Of a stretch of DNA of 64,000 nt, positions 1-6,983 are shown one piece after another. Both the position numbers and the translations under genes were made by a program. The DNA comes from JAFLCM01 sp964510955 (GTDB lineage: Bacteria > Planctomycetota > Phycisphaerae > Phycisphaerales > UBA1924). Below the pieces are notes generated by a model that was not told where the DNA came from, did not search any database, and saw nothing but the letters and a program-made list of their open reading frames with translations. The stretch covers positions 32,326-96,325 of the forward strand of contig CAZEDW010000011.1 in the NCBI GenBank assembly GCA_964510955.1, written 5' to 3'. Each line of letters opens with the position of its first letter. The first letter of the stretch is position 1.

Positions 1-305
1 GTCTCGACCTCGAGCCAGAGCGCCTGGCCGGACGTGAAGGGCGAGACGCCGAAATCCAGCGAGGCGGTGAACAGACCCTGGGCGACGGCGACGGAGGGCA
101 GCGTCACGGTGCCGATCGGTGCACCGCCGCCGGACTGGGTGTAGAGGCGGAACGTCATTGCGGGCGAGCCGGTGTACGGCGTGCCAGCCGACTTGAGCTC
201 GCCCTGATAGGTGAACGACGTGCCCGCGGGCGGGCGGGCCGAGCAGGGGGCAGAAAGTGCCGCGCACAGCGCGAGTGAGAGCCAGCAACGTGTGTGCCTG
301 AGCAT
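1..305 (-). CDS. Secreted protein of unknown function, N-terminal part only
   Basis: This is the first 101 codons of a minus-strand gene that runs off the left edge. The ATG is at 303-305, with a GGAG-like site just upstream. The start MLRHTRCWLSLALCAALSA is a typical signal peptide. After it comes a planctomycete-type exported domain (FTYQGELKSAG, FRLYTQSGGG, GLFTASLDFG, ALWLEVE) that I recognise as a recurrent pattern in large secreted planctomycete proteins, without a known function. The rest of the protein lies outside the window, so its length and C-terminal sorting signal are unknown. Confidence 0.75.
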   Translation of the reverse strand, partial: MLRHTRCWLSLALCAALSAPCSARPPAGTSFTYQGELKSAGTPYTGSPAMTFRLYTQSGGGAPIGTVTLPSVAVAQGLFTASLDFGVSPFTSGQALWLEVE

Positions 306-654
306 GGTGGTCCTTCTCCACGGATCTGCGTATCGCAGCGCCGATTCTATTGAGAGCACTTCCAAAAACGATTCTCAATCTGGCAAAAACTGAGCCTGTT
401 TGTGCCCTGCGCGCTGCAGTTCCCGATTCTGGGACCCGGAACGGCGCGCGATCCGGCGCACGGCATCGCCCGCGCGACAACGTTGTCAAGAACTGCTCGC
501 AAAACTGCGCCCATTCATGTGCCGAGCGCGAGACCTTCGTGGTGACGGCACCTAGCATGCGCGTGAGGTCCCGCTCCCCTTCCTCCCCCCGGAGAACCGG
601 GAACCGGAAGCGGCGGCGGATCGTGTGGGCGAGACCCCATCTGGAGGTTTCACC
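306..654. other. Intergenic region between divergent genes
   Basis: About 350 bases separate the left-edge secreted gene and the malic enzyme gene. They should hold both promoters. The stretch near 340-395 is clearly more AT-rich than its surroundings. I see no convincing gene in it; the reading frames here are shadows. Confidence 0.6.
349..379. promoter_or_regulatory. Inverted repeat, possible operator
   Basis: ATTGAGA at 349-355 is matched by TCTCAAT at 373-379, giving a perfect 7-bp inverted repeat with a 17-base spacer. It sits 44-74 bases upstream of the secreted gene's start in an AT-rich patch. The spacing suits a dimeric regulator or part of a promoter, but the regulator is unknown. 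Confidence 0.3.
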
Positions 655-2334
655 ATGCTCACTGCGACACTCAGCCCAACCAAACCGGCCGGCTACAGGC
701 ACGGTCACGCACTGCTGGACAACCCGTTCCGCACCAAGGGGACCGCGTTCAGCGAAGAAGAGCGCTCTGAATACGGCCTGCTGGGGCTCCTGCCGCCGCA
801 GGTCGAATCCCTGGAGCAGCAGACCGCGCGGGCGTGGGAGGCGTTCCAGTCGCGCGCGACGGCGCTGGACAAGCACATCTATCTCAGGGCGCTGCAGGAC
901 ACCAACGAGGTGCTGTACTACCGGCTGCTCCTGGACCACGTCGAGGAGACGATGCCGATCGTGTACACGCCGACGGTGGCGCAGGCGTGCGAGCAGTTTT
1001 CGCACATCTACCGGCGCCCGCGGGGGCTGTTCGTCTCGTACCCGCTGCGCGACCGCATCCCCGAGATCCTGGCCAACCGCTACGGCAAGGACATCGACGT
1101 GATCGTGGTGACCGACGGCGGGCGCATCCTCGGCATCGGCGACCAGGGCGTGGGCGGGCTGGGGATCCCGATCGGCAAGCTGTCGCTGTACACGCTGATC
1201 GGCGGCATCCGGCCCGAGCGGACGCTGCCGATCGTGCTGGACGTGGGCACCAACAACGCCGAGCGGCTGCGTGACCCCTTGTACCTGGGCTGGCGCCACG
1301 AGCGGCTGAGCGGGAAGGAGTACTTCGACTTCATCGACCAGTTCATCCGCGGCGTGAAGGAAGCGCTGCCGAACACCTGCGTGCAGTGGGAGGACTTCCC
1401 CAACAGCATCGCCTACACGCTCCTGAACAAGTACCGCGAAGAGGTGCTGAGCTTCAACGATGACATCCAGGGGACGGCGGCGGTGACGCTGGGGGCGATT
1501 CTCGGCGGGATCGCCGTCACGGGCAGGCCGTTGCGGGACCAGCACGTGGTGATCCTCGGGGCCGGCTCGGCGGGGATCGGGGTGGCCGATTACCTGTGGC
1601 GGGCCATGGTCGAGGACGGGCTGCCGGAGAAAGAGGCCCGCTCGCGGTTCTGGATCATCAACCGCGGCGGCGTTCTGCACACCGGGCGGGCCGACCTGTC
1701 CGGTGAGCAGCGCGCGTTCGCACAGGCCAGCGACCGGGTGGCGAAGATGAACCACTCCGCGGCGGGCGTGGTCGGGCTGGAGGAGGTGGTGAAGGCGGTC
1801 CCCGCGACCATCCTCATCGGCCTCTCCACGCTGGCCGGCGCGTTCACCGAACCGATCATCCGCGAGATGGCCCGCAAGACGGTGCGCCCGATCATCTTCC
1901 CGCTGTCGAACCCGACCTCAAAGGCCGAGGCGACGCCCGCGGACCTGATCAAGTGGACCGAGGGGCGGGCGCTGATCGCCACCGGCTCGCCGTTCGCGCC
2001 GGTGAACGACGGGACGCGGACGATCCCGATCGCGCAGTGCAACAACGTGTACATCTTCCCGGCGATCGGGCTGGCGCTGGCGGCGTGCCGGGCGAGCAAG
2101 GTGTCCGACGGGATGCTGCTGGCGGCGGCGCGGGCGCTGGGTGAAAAATCGCCGGCGCTGAAGGACCGCAACGGCGCGCTGCTCCCGAACCTGCGTGAGC
2201 TGCGCAGCGTGGCACGCCACATCGCGGCGGCGGTGGCGGTGCAGGCCCAGAACGAGGGCCTGGCCCCGCCGATGGACCGCGAGGAGCTGGCGCGGAGGAT
2301 CGCGGCGACCCAGTGGGTGCCGGCGTACGCGTGA
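655..2334 (+). CDS. maeA: NAD(P)-dependent malic enzyme
   Basis: This 559-residue protein oxidatively decarboxylates malate to pyruvate with reduction of NAD(P). Its length matches the large malic enzymes (about 565 residues in E. coli MaeA). Family motifs are in order: YTPTVAQACEQF near residue 103, then RILGIGDQGVGGLGIPIGK, EDFPNSIAYTLLNKY, FNDDIQGTAAV, the Rossmann glycine motif ILGAGSAGIGVAD near residue 302, FPLSNPTSKAEATP, and CNNVYIFPAIGLA near the C-terminus. The start is ATG 655 because GGAGG lies 8 bases upstream at 642-646; an in-frame GTG at 625 has no such site. The gene stands alone, and a repeat-rich gene-poor region follows. Cofactor choice between NAD and NADP cannot be read from the sequence. 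Confidence 0.95.
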   Translation: MLTATLSPTKPAGYRHGHALLDNPFRTKGTAFSEEERSEYGLLGLLPPQVESLEQQTARAWEAFQSRATALDKHIYLRALQDTNEVLYYRLLLDHVEETMPIVYTPTVAQACEQFSHIYRRPRGLFVSYPLRDRIPEILANRYGKDIDVIVVTDGGRILGIGDQGVGGLGIPIGKLSLYTLIGGIRPERTLPIVLDVGTNNAERLRDPLYLGWRHERLSGKEYFDFIDQFIRGVKEALPNTCVQWEDFPNSIAYTLLNKYREEVLSFNDDIQGTAAVTLGAILGGIAVTGRPLRDQHVVILGAGSAGIGVADYLWRAMVEDGLPEKEARSRFWIINRGGVLHTGRADLSGEQRAFAQASDRVAKMNHSAAGVVGLEEVVKAVPATILIGLSTLAGAFTEPIIREMARKTVRPIIFPLSNPTSKAEATPADLIKWTEGRALIATGSPFAPVNDGTRTIPIAQCNNVYIFPAIGLALAACRASKVSDGMLLAAARALGEKSPALKDRNGALLPNLRELRSVARHIAAAVAVQAQNEGLAPPMDREELARRIAATQWVPAYA

Positions 2335-2862
2335 GGCGAGACGGTTAGCGGTTTGCGTCGGTCTGAAGCTCTTTGCCGGTAATCGGCGCGCCGAGCATCA
2401 GCCGAGCGGGAGGCTGCGAAGCGGGTGAGATAAGCCCATCGATGGGTGTGGGCGGCGTTTGCCTTGGTGGGGCTTGGCCGCCTGGAGGTGGGCCGTCGAG
2501 CGGGGCTTTGGGGCGCGGGTTGGTAGGCCGTGCCTTGGGGCGCCGTCGGCGGTGTGAGCGGGGTTTCCCCCGCCCTGCGGACATGGACGCCCATCGGTCG
2601 CCGCTCGCGAGTCGGGGCCGGTGGGTGAGACGTGACGCGCCGCCGTGGTCCGTTGCCCGATCCTCGCCGACCTCGTCGCCGGGTGGCGGTTCTCACCGCC
2701 CCGCCAAGAGTGGTGAGAGGTTCCCGTGGCTCCGGTCCTTTGGGGGATGGAGTGAAGGGAAGGCGGTTGCCGATCCGCCGCCGCCGAGGGTCCGGGTGGA
2801 GGGGGTGGGGTCGGGCTTGGGAGTTGGGATGCGCGGTGCCTCTACCTGTACTGGGGCGGGAC
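2335..2862. other. Gene-poor, G-rich region
   Basis: This stretch has a strong excess of G over C on the plus strand. The open frames in it have no recognisable domain and look like GC-driven shadows. A small hairpin (GGCGGT, loop TCTC, ACCGCC) is at 2685-2700. I see no gene. Confidence 0.5.
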
Positions 2863-2896
2863 AGGATTTTGCGCGCGGAGGTGGCGATGCGCGGGG
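2863..2896. repeat. Degenerate REP-like unit
   Basis: This 34-base stretch is an imperfect copy of the 3' half of the 68-bp repeats at 2942 and 5184. It shares the GGATTT...GCGC...GTGG...GATGCGCG skeleton with several substitutions. Together with the next copy it makes a two-unit cluster. Confidence 0.6.
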
Positions 2897-2941
2897 TTGA
2901 AAGCGGCGCAAGGGGTTGGGTGGAGAGGGGTTACGAAATTG

Positions 2942-3009
2942 TGGAATTCCGGAGCGCGGGGGTGGGGAGGCGACCGGGATTTGCGCATGGAAGTGGTGAT
3001 GCGCGAGGG
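2942..3009 (+). repeat. 68-bp direct repeat, left copy
   Basis: This 68-base block, starting TGGAATTCCGGAGCG and ending ATGCGCGAGGG, is identical to 5184-5251. Its 3' half can fold into a hairpin: TTGCGCAT at 2981-2988 pairs with ATGCGCGA at 2999-3006, with one G-T pair and a 10-base loop. The two copies bracket the accessory genes at 3104-5144. Confidence 0.9.
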
Positions 3010-3083
3010 ACGCTCTGGGCCCGTGGTTGGTGGCGGCTTCGGGGAGTGCGGGCGGACTAGACAAGTTGTGCCAGCAAGTTCGG

Positions 3084-3098
3084 CCCCCCCGGGGGGGG
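3084..3098. repeat. C7G8 palindrome
   Basis: Seven C residues are directly followed by eight G residues, a perfect palindrome of at least 14 bases. It lies just beyond the truncated end of the transposase and may mark a junction. Homopolymer pairs like this are also error-prone in sequencing. Confidence 0.7.
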
Positions 3099-3103
3099 AT
3101 GGT

Positions 3104-3604
3104 TCACCTTGCCGCAACGGACTTTCTGCTGAAAGACGTCTCATCGGCTTCAATCGTGCCGGTGAGCTTCGGATCAGTGCTGGGGTCGTGCGCCATCGCA
3201 TGCCGCAGGCGGTGCAGAACAAAGAGTGCGGTGCGGTAGCTGACCTGGAGCGTGCGCTTGAATTCGAGCGCCGACTCGCCATTCTTCGCGGTGGCGGTCA
3301 TCCACATGGCACGGCACCACTTCGCCAGCGGGATCAATGACTCGGCCAGCACCGAGTTCGCGCGGACGGTGTACTGCTTGCCACAGTCCTTGCAGCGCCA
3401 CATGAAACGCTTGTTCCGGGAGCCGTCGCGGGCGGTCATCCTGTAGACCGTCACCGACCCACAGTGAGGGCAGCAGGGCAGGTCGCCCCAGCGCTTCGTC
3501 TCCAAGAACTCGACCGCCGCCTGTTCGTTGCAGCAGGCCAGTGGGAGTTCTTCGATCAGGTCGGACTTGGCGAGTTCGGGGCGTTTCTTGGGGATGCGGA
3601 CCAT
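3104..3604 (-). pseudogene. Truncated IS1595-family transposase
   Basis: This 166-residue ORF carries the N-terminal part of an IS1595-type transposase. It has a zinc ribbon with CPHCGS and CKDCGKQYTVR, then the helical block SLIPLAKWCRAMW and ALFVLHRLRHAM, then the start of the DDE domain (GTIEADET, which holds the first catalytic Asp). The frame stops about ten residues later, so the other catalytic residues and the C-terminal half are missing; full-length relatives have about 300 residues. The other IS end and terminal inverted repeats were not found. The C7G8 palindrome lies just past the stop. It is probably the inactive remnant of an element that helped build this accessory region. Confidence 0.8.
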
Positions 3605-3724
3605 GAGTCTATTATACTTGAATCAAATGCTAAGTCAAACATCCTCGCTGTATTTTGGACGACGTTCTGCAAAAATCAGGGTAGTCTTAGCCTTGACCGT
3701 GCTAATCGTTGTGTTACCCTACAG

Positions 3725-4099
3725 GTGAACGCTACGCCTCTTCATGCTGGCGATCAAATCATCGCCGCACCGAACGGTGCGGCGTTATTGGCGAACGCTG
3801 ATGACTCAGCACAAAGCTGGAATGCTTTGGATTTACGCGAGCGCGCAAAACTGGAACAGCGTTTGCGGGCAATATGCACTGCTAATGGTCCGATGGACAA
3901 GACAAAGATTCGGCTCGTGAAAGGAGGGCCGGATGGCATCTACGAAATCAAGCTGCGGACACCCGATCTGGGTGCGTACGCGTTCAAGGACGGCAAAAAC
4001 TTCATAGTCACCCACGTTGAGCGCAGGCCACACAACAAGCGCACCGTTGCGGAGGCCAAGCGAGCAGACAAAATCCGTGACCTGCATCGATCACAGTAA
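3725..4099 (+). CDS. HigB/RelE-like (Gp49-type) toxin candidate
   Basis: This is a protein of about 124 residues if it starts at GTG 3725. The frame is open further upstream, into sequence antisense to the transposase, so the true start is uncertain and no strong ribosome site is visible. The C-terminal half, with GIYEIKLRT, KDGKNFIVTHVERR and a final basic helix with EAKRADKIRDL, resembles HigB/Gp49-type mRNA interferases. An XRE-type HTH gene begins three bases after its stop, the gene order (toxin then antitoxin) seen in higBA systems. Its base composition is lower in GC than the flanking chromosome, suggesting transfer. Function is inferred from the fold pattern and neighbour only. Confidence 0.5.
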   Translation: MNATPLHAGDQIIAAPNGAALLANADDSAQSWNALDLRERAKLEQRLRAICTANGPMDKTKIRLVKGGPDGIYEIKLRTPDLGAYAFKDGKNFIVTHVERRPHNKRTVAEAKRADKIRDLHRSQ

Positions 4100-4102
4100 G
4101 CC

Positions 4103-4672
4103 ATGCCACGCCACGCCGAACACGTTGCTCAAATAGACGAATACCAGCGAGTCTCAAACCAGGCTCGTTTTCTGGAAGAGACATCGCACGGCTTGTTCGA
4201 GTTGCTCCAAAAATCAAAGAAGAACAAGGCGTGGTTATCTCGCAGACTTGGCTGCGGACGCCCCGCGATCACAAAGGCTTTTGAGGGCTCAAACAACTTC
4301 AAGCTCGAAACTCTGGCAGACATCAGTCTTGCACTTGGCCGTGCCGTTCATGTGGTCTGGGGCGTGGACCTGACAGAGATGCGATTTCCTCGCGATGAGT
4401 CCGAGGATCACGCTATTCAACACCGTGCTATCTCAAGTTCCAGCATACGGGTAGACCATGAGCAAAAAACGATCACCGTTCACGAGGAACAATCGGAAGG
4501 CGACACCGGGCCCTTCCGACTCGAAGACTACTCAACAGGACGTGTCATTTTCGTTTCGGAAGGATTTGCCGACGGTGATGATCGACGCGACAAGAATCTT
4601 CGTGCGCAAAGACGGGAACGTGGTCATGGCGCTGTTCGGAGGATTACCCGGTACAGATTCGGAACGGGTTGA
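4103..4672 (+). CDS. XRE-family HTH protein, antitoxin candidate
   Basis: The frame encodes 189 residues. A helix-turn-helix of the XRE/HigA type is clear at about residues 30-80 (LFELLQKSKK, WLSRRLGCGRPAITKAFEG, LETLADISLALGR). Antitoxins of this kind bind their own promoter and neutralise the partner toxin. The stretch after residue about 120 overlaps another plausible gene in a different frame (4458-4781) for 215 bases. The last 50 residues look less protein-like, with many Arg, so the real protein may end earlier or a frameshift may be present. It sits inside the repeat-flanked island. Confidence 0.6.
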   Translation: MPRHAEHVAQIDEYQRVSNQARFLEETSHGLFELLQKSKKNKAWLSRRLGCGRPAITKAFEGSNNFKLETLADISLALGRAVHVVWGVDLTEMRFPRDESEDHAIQHRAISSSSIRVDHEQKTITVHEEQSEGDTGPFRLEDYSTGRVIFVSEGFADGDDRRDKNLRAQRRERGHGAVRRITRYRFGTG

Positions 4673-4781
4673 GATGTTCCGCATGGCGATCAACTTGGAA
4701 CATTTCCACCGACTGACAGACGCGATGATGCGTATGACAAATGAGACCAAGAAGATCATTGAAAAAGCCGCGAAGCCGTAA
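4458..4781 (+). CDS. Hypothetical island protein
   Basis: This 107-residue ORF starts inside the XRE frame. The stretch FVRKDGNVVMALFGGLPG followed by EMFRMAINLEHFHRLTDAM reads like a real small domain: two strands and an amphipathic helix. Codon third positions are GC-rich across it. The layout loosely resembles DUF3467-like proteins, but I do not recognise the family with confidence. It could instead be the C-terminal part of the upstream HTH protein joined by a frameshift. It ends 13 bases before the tRNA. Confidence 0.5.
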   Translation: MSKKRSPFTRNNRKATPGPSDSKTTQQDVSFSFRKDLPTVMIDATRIFVRKDGNVVMALFGGLPGTDSERVEMFRMAINLEHFHRLTDAMMRMTNETKKIIEKAAKP

Positions 4782-4794
4782 GTACGGCAACGCG

Positions 4795-4882
4795 GCTCTC
4801 GTGGTGAAACTGGTAAACACACTGCGCTTGGAATGCGGCGACGATTCTATTCGTCTTGCGGGTTCGAGTCCCGTCGGGAGCA
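4795..4882 (+). tRNA. Class II leucine-type tRNA with UGG (Pro) anticodon
   Basis: A full cloverleaf can be drawn by eye. The acceptor stem pairs 4795-4801 (GCTCTCG) with 4875-4881 (CGGGAGC), with discriminator A at 4882. The D-arm is GTG/CAC with GG at 4812-4813. The anticodon stem pairs 4822-4826 with 4834-4838. The loop CTTGGAA is at 4827-4833. A long variable arm has a 5-bp stem (GACGA/TCGTC). The T-arm is 4858-4874 with loop TTCGAGT. The long variable arm, D-arm and A73 are those of tRNA-Leu, but the anticodon 4829-4831 is TGG, which reads proline codons. A tRNA-Leu(UAG) loop would be CTTAGAA, one base different. CCA is not encoded. Confidence 0.8.
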
Positions 4883-4889
4883 TTGGGTA

Positions 4890-5039
4890 GTGGCAGACAG
4901 GCCCACCAAATCGAAGCGGCCAGAACCAGAGCGGGTGAAGTTCACCGGCAACTGGGAGGACCTGGCCGAGCGGATCGTCAAGCAGCCAGCGGGCAAGGCC
5001 CCGGCGCGCCAGACGAAGAAGCGGGTCAAGAAGAAGTGA
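4890..5039 (+). CDS. Small basic protein of unknown function
   Basis: GTG 4890 opens a 49-codon frame, eight bases after the tRNA ends. The product is strongly basic at both ends (PTKSKRPEPER; TKKRVKKK), with a short central block FTGNWEDLAERIVK that looks like a helix. The pattern 'basic - GNWEDL - basic' is common in short mobile-element ORFs, but no function is known to me. The longer frame from 4833 overlaps the tRNA and is unlikely to be the real start. Confidence 0.45.
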   Translation: MADRPTKSKRPEPERVKFTGNWEDLAERIVKQPAGKAPARQTKKRVKKK

Positions 5040-5051
5040 GGAACGCTCACT

Positions 5052-5144
5052 ATGCTGGACAGCCTATGCGAAGGTCTGTTGGAGTTCTTCGGCTGGCTGT
5101 TCATTGACTGGTGGCGCAAGCCGCCAGACGAAGATCCAGACTAG
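5052..5144 (+). CDS. Possible 30-residue hydrophobic peptide
   Basis: ATG 5052 opens a 30-codon frame, MLDSLCEGLLEFFGWLFIDWW followed by a charged tail RKPPDEDPD. The first 21 residues could form one membrane-associated helix. A GAGGA stretch lies about 10 bases upstream, and it follows the small basic ORF by 12 bases. Peptides of this shape occur in toxin systems and phages. Real expression is uncertain. Confidence 0.3.
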   Translation: MLDSLCEGLLEFFGWLFIDWWRKPPDEDPD

Positions 5145-5183
5145 ACCGCGCGATCCGATTTACTCAACTGCATACTTCCGTTT

Positions 5184-5251
5184 TGGAATTCCGGAGCGCG
5201 GGGGTGGGGAGGCGACCGGGATTTGCGCATGGAAGTGGTGATGCGCGAGGG
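5184..5251 (+). repeat. 68-bp direct repeat, right copy
   Basis: Identical over 68 bases to 2942-3009 and in the same orientation. The hairpin arms are 5223-5230 and 5241-5248. The sequences outside both copies differ, so the match ends sharply at both sides. Confidence 0.9.
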
Positions 5252-5514
5252 TGGCCGGAAGATTCGGGTGGTGGTAATGGGTGTCGAAGGACACTCCGCC
5301 GACCCTTGCCGGGGTCGGCTCATCCGTCCGCGCATACCGGGGGGTGTCGTCGGCGAGCCTCCTCCACCCCCGGCTCTTGACGTGCAGGCCTACTGCCTGA
5401 AGACGAGCCGTATTCACTTCAGGGATCTGCGCACGCATGCAGCCTCCGCTGTTCGAGGGAGCTCAACAGTGCGACGGGGCTTGCGGCGCGGCGGGTGTTG
5501 CGGCGTGGTGGGTC
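5252..5514. other. Non-coding stretch downstream of the kor operon
   Basis: This lies between the right repeat and the last kor gene. Its reading frames (for example on the minus strand through the repeat) give low-complexity His/Pro/Arg-rich products and are judged non-coding. No clear terminator is visible. Confidence 0.5.
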
Positions 5515-6081
5515 TTACGCCGCGGCGTGCTCGCGGGTCTGGGCGGCGAGGGCTTCGCCCGCTTCGAGGGCTTTTTGGTTCAAGTCGGCGAACTTCGCCG
5601 GTACCCGGGCCGCCACGGCCTTTGACAGGCTTTCGCGGGCGACGACGCCGGTGAGGGCGTTGAAGGCGCCGAGGGCTACGGAGTTGGCGACGACGCGGGC
5701 GCCGACGGCGACGGCGGTCTCGGTGATGGGGAGGCGTACGACGCGCCCGGGGCAGGGGATGTCTTCGGGGACGAGGGTTGAATCGACGATGACCAGTGTC
5801 TCGGGGGTCACCTTGGGGGCGTATTTGCGGGCGGCTTCCTGCGAGAGGCACAGGACGGCGTCGGGGGTTGTCACCTCGGGGTAGGCGATCTGGCCGCTGG
5901 AGATGATGACCTCGGACTTGCTGGAGCCCAGGCGGGCCTCGGGGCCGTAGGTCTGGGTCTGGACGACGTTGCGGCCTTCGAGCATGGCGGCCTCGGCGAG
6001 GATGATGCCGGCGGTGATGAGGCCCTGGCCGCCCGAGCCGCTGAAACGGATCTGGATGGGGTCTTTGGGGTGGGTGGTCAT
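5515..6081 (-). CDS. korC: 2-oxoacid:ferredoxin oxidoreductase, gamma subunit
   Basis: This 188-residue subunit belongs to the 2-oxoacid:ferredoxin oxidoreductase complex, which decarboxylates a 2-oxoacid to its CoA ester and reduces ferredoxin. Family features are IRFSGSGGQGLITAGIILA near the N-terminus and TYGPEARLGSSKSEVIIS about 45 residues in, the conserved glycine-rich and GPE blocks of the gamma domain. The ATG at 6081 overlaps the beta-subunit stop by four bases (ATGA), so translation is probably coupled. It is the last gene of a four-gene operon. The substrate could be 2-oxoglutarate, or less likely a branched-chain 2-oxoacid. Confidence 0.9.
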   Translation of the reverse strand: MTTHPKDPIQIRFSGSGGQGLITAGIILAEAAMLEGRNVVQTQTYGPEARLGSSKSEVIISSGQIAYPEVTTPDAVLCLSQEAARKYAPKVTPETLVIVDSTLVPEDIPCPGRVVRLPITETAVAVGARVVANSVALGAFNALTGVVARESLSKAVAARVPAKFADLNQKALEAGEALAAQTREHAAA

Positions 6082-6983
6082 GCGTGGGCCTTTTTGCTGG
6101 AGGCGGCCATGGCGATCTTCTCGCGGTAGAGGGCGGCGTAGTCGGCGCGCTCCTCGTCGCGGAAGATGCCGGTGGGCATGATGTCGGGGGCGAGGTTGTG
6201 GGCGCTGGAGTGGCCGTTGGAATGCCCGTTGCAGGCGTGCTCGTCGTCGTAGGAAACGCCTTCGGGGGCATCGGTGGCGCCGAGGGTGCACTCCTGCATG
6301 GGGCCGCTGGTGTCGCGGAGATAGTGGAGCATGTCGTAGGGCTCGGCGACCTCGTTCATGCGGCCGAAGTAGGTGGGGCAACTGGTGAGGATGTCGACGA
6401 CGCTGAAGCCGCGGTGGTTGATGGCGCGCTTGATGAAGCTGGTGGTCTGCTTGTGGTCGAAGCTGGTGGTTCTGGCGACGAAGGCGGCGCCGGCGCCAAG
6501 GGCGAGACGGACGAGGTCGAAGGCGGGCTCGATGCTGCCGGAGACGGAGGTGGTGCTGCGCTTGCCCATGGGGGTGGTTGGCGCGAGCTGTCCGCCGGTG
6601 AGGCCGTAGATGCCGTTGTTGAAGACCAGGGCGGTGATGTCGAGGTTGCGGCGGCAGGCGTGGATGAAGTGGTTGCCGCCGATGGCGGAGGCGTCGCCGT
6701 CGCCCATGATGACGATGACGTGCAGCTCCGGGTTGGCGAGCTTGATGCCGGTGGCGAAGGCGAGGGCGCGCCCGTGGGTTGTGTGCATGGTGTTGAAGTC
6801 CAGCACGAAGGGGGTGCGTCCGGAGCAGCCGATGCCGCTGACGGCGACGACGCGGTCCTGGTCGAGGTGGAGCTCGCTCACGGCCTCCAGCAGGGCTTTG
6901 ACGATCATGCCGTTGCCGCAGCCTGGGCACCAGACGTGGGGCAACTGGTTGGGGCGGAGGAATCTTCTGTAGTCTTCGCTCAT
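6078..6983 (-). CDS. korB: 2-oxoacid:ferredoxin oxidoreductase, beta subunit
   Basis: The 301-residue protein carries the thiamine-diphosphate site of the complex. It has WCPGCGNGMIVKAL near residue 20, GCSGRTPF about residue 52, and the TPP/Mg motif GDGDASAIGGNHFIH near residue 95. It resembles KorB and related beta subunits of about 280-300 residues. A His-rich stretch (CNGHSNGHSSAHN) about 50 residues before the end is unusual and could be a flexible or metal-binding tail. Its start overlaps the alpha stop (ATGA) and its end overlaps the gamma start, indicating one transcript. Confidence 0.93.
   Translation of the reverse strand: MSEDYRRFLRPNQLPHVWCPGCGNGMIVKALLEAVSELHLDQDRVVAVSGIGCSGRTPFVLDFNTMHTTHGRALAFATGIKLANPELHVIVIMGDGDASAIGGNHFIHACRRNLDITALVFNNGIYGLTGGQLAPTTPMGKRSTTSVSGSIEPAFDLVRLALGAGAAFVARTTSFDHKQTTSFIKRAINHRGFSVVDILTSCPTYFGRMNEVAEPYDMLHYLRDTSGPMQECTLGATDAPEGVSYDDEHACNGHSNGHSSAHNLAPDIMPTGIFRDEERADYAALYREKIAMAASSKKAHA

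Noticed and set aside
2335..3064. Several open frames of 60-175 codons
   Set aside because: Products are low-complexity Arg/Pro/Gly-rich, overlap each other and include the repeats. No domain or convincing start site.
4822..4838. Alternative anticodon GGA (serine) for the tRNA
   Set aside because: Shifting the loop by one base breaks the anticodon stem, and the D-arm is of leucine type, so UGG is the better reading.
5160..5438. 92-codon minus-strand ORF across the right repeat
   Set aside because: It runs through the REP-like repeat, and its product shares a His/Pro-rich segment with the frame over the left repeat, so it simply translates the repeat.
5515..6930. 471-codon reading of the kor gamma gene
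   Set aside because: The upstream half lies antisense-frame over korB; the ATG at 6081 with the four-base overlap explains the gene.
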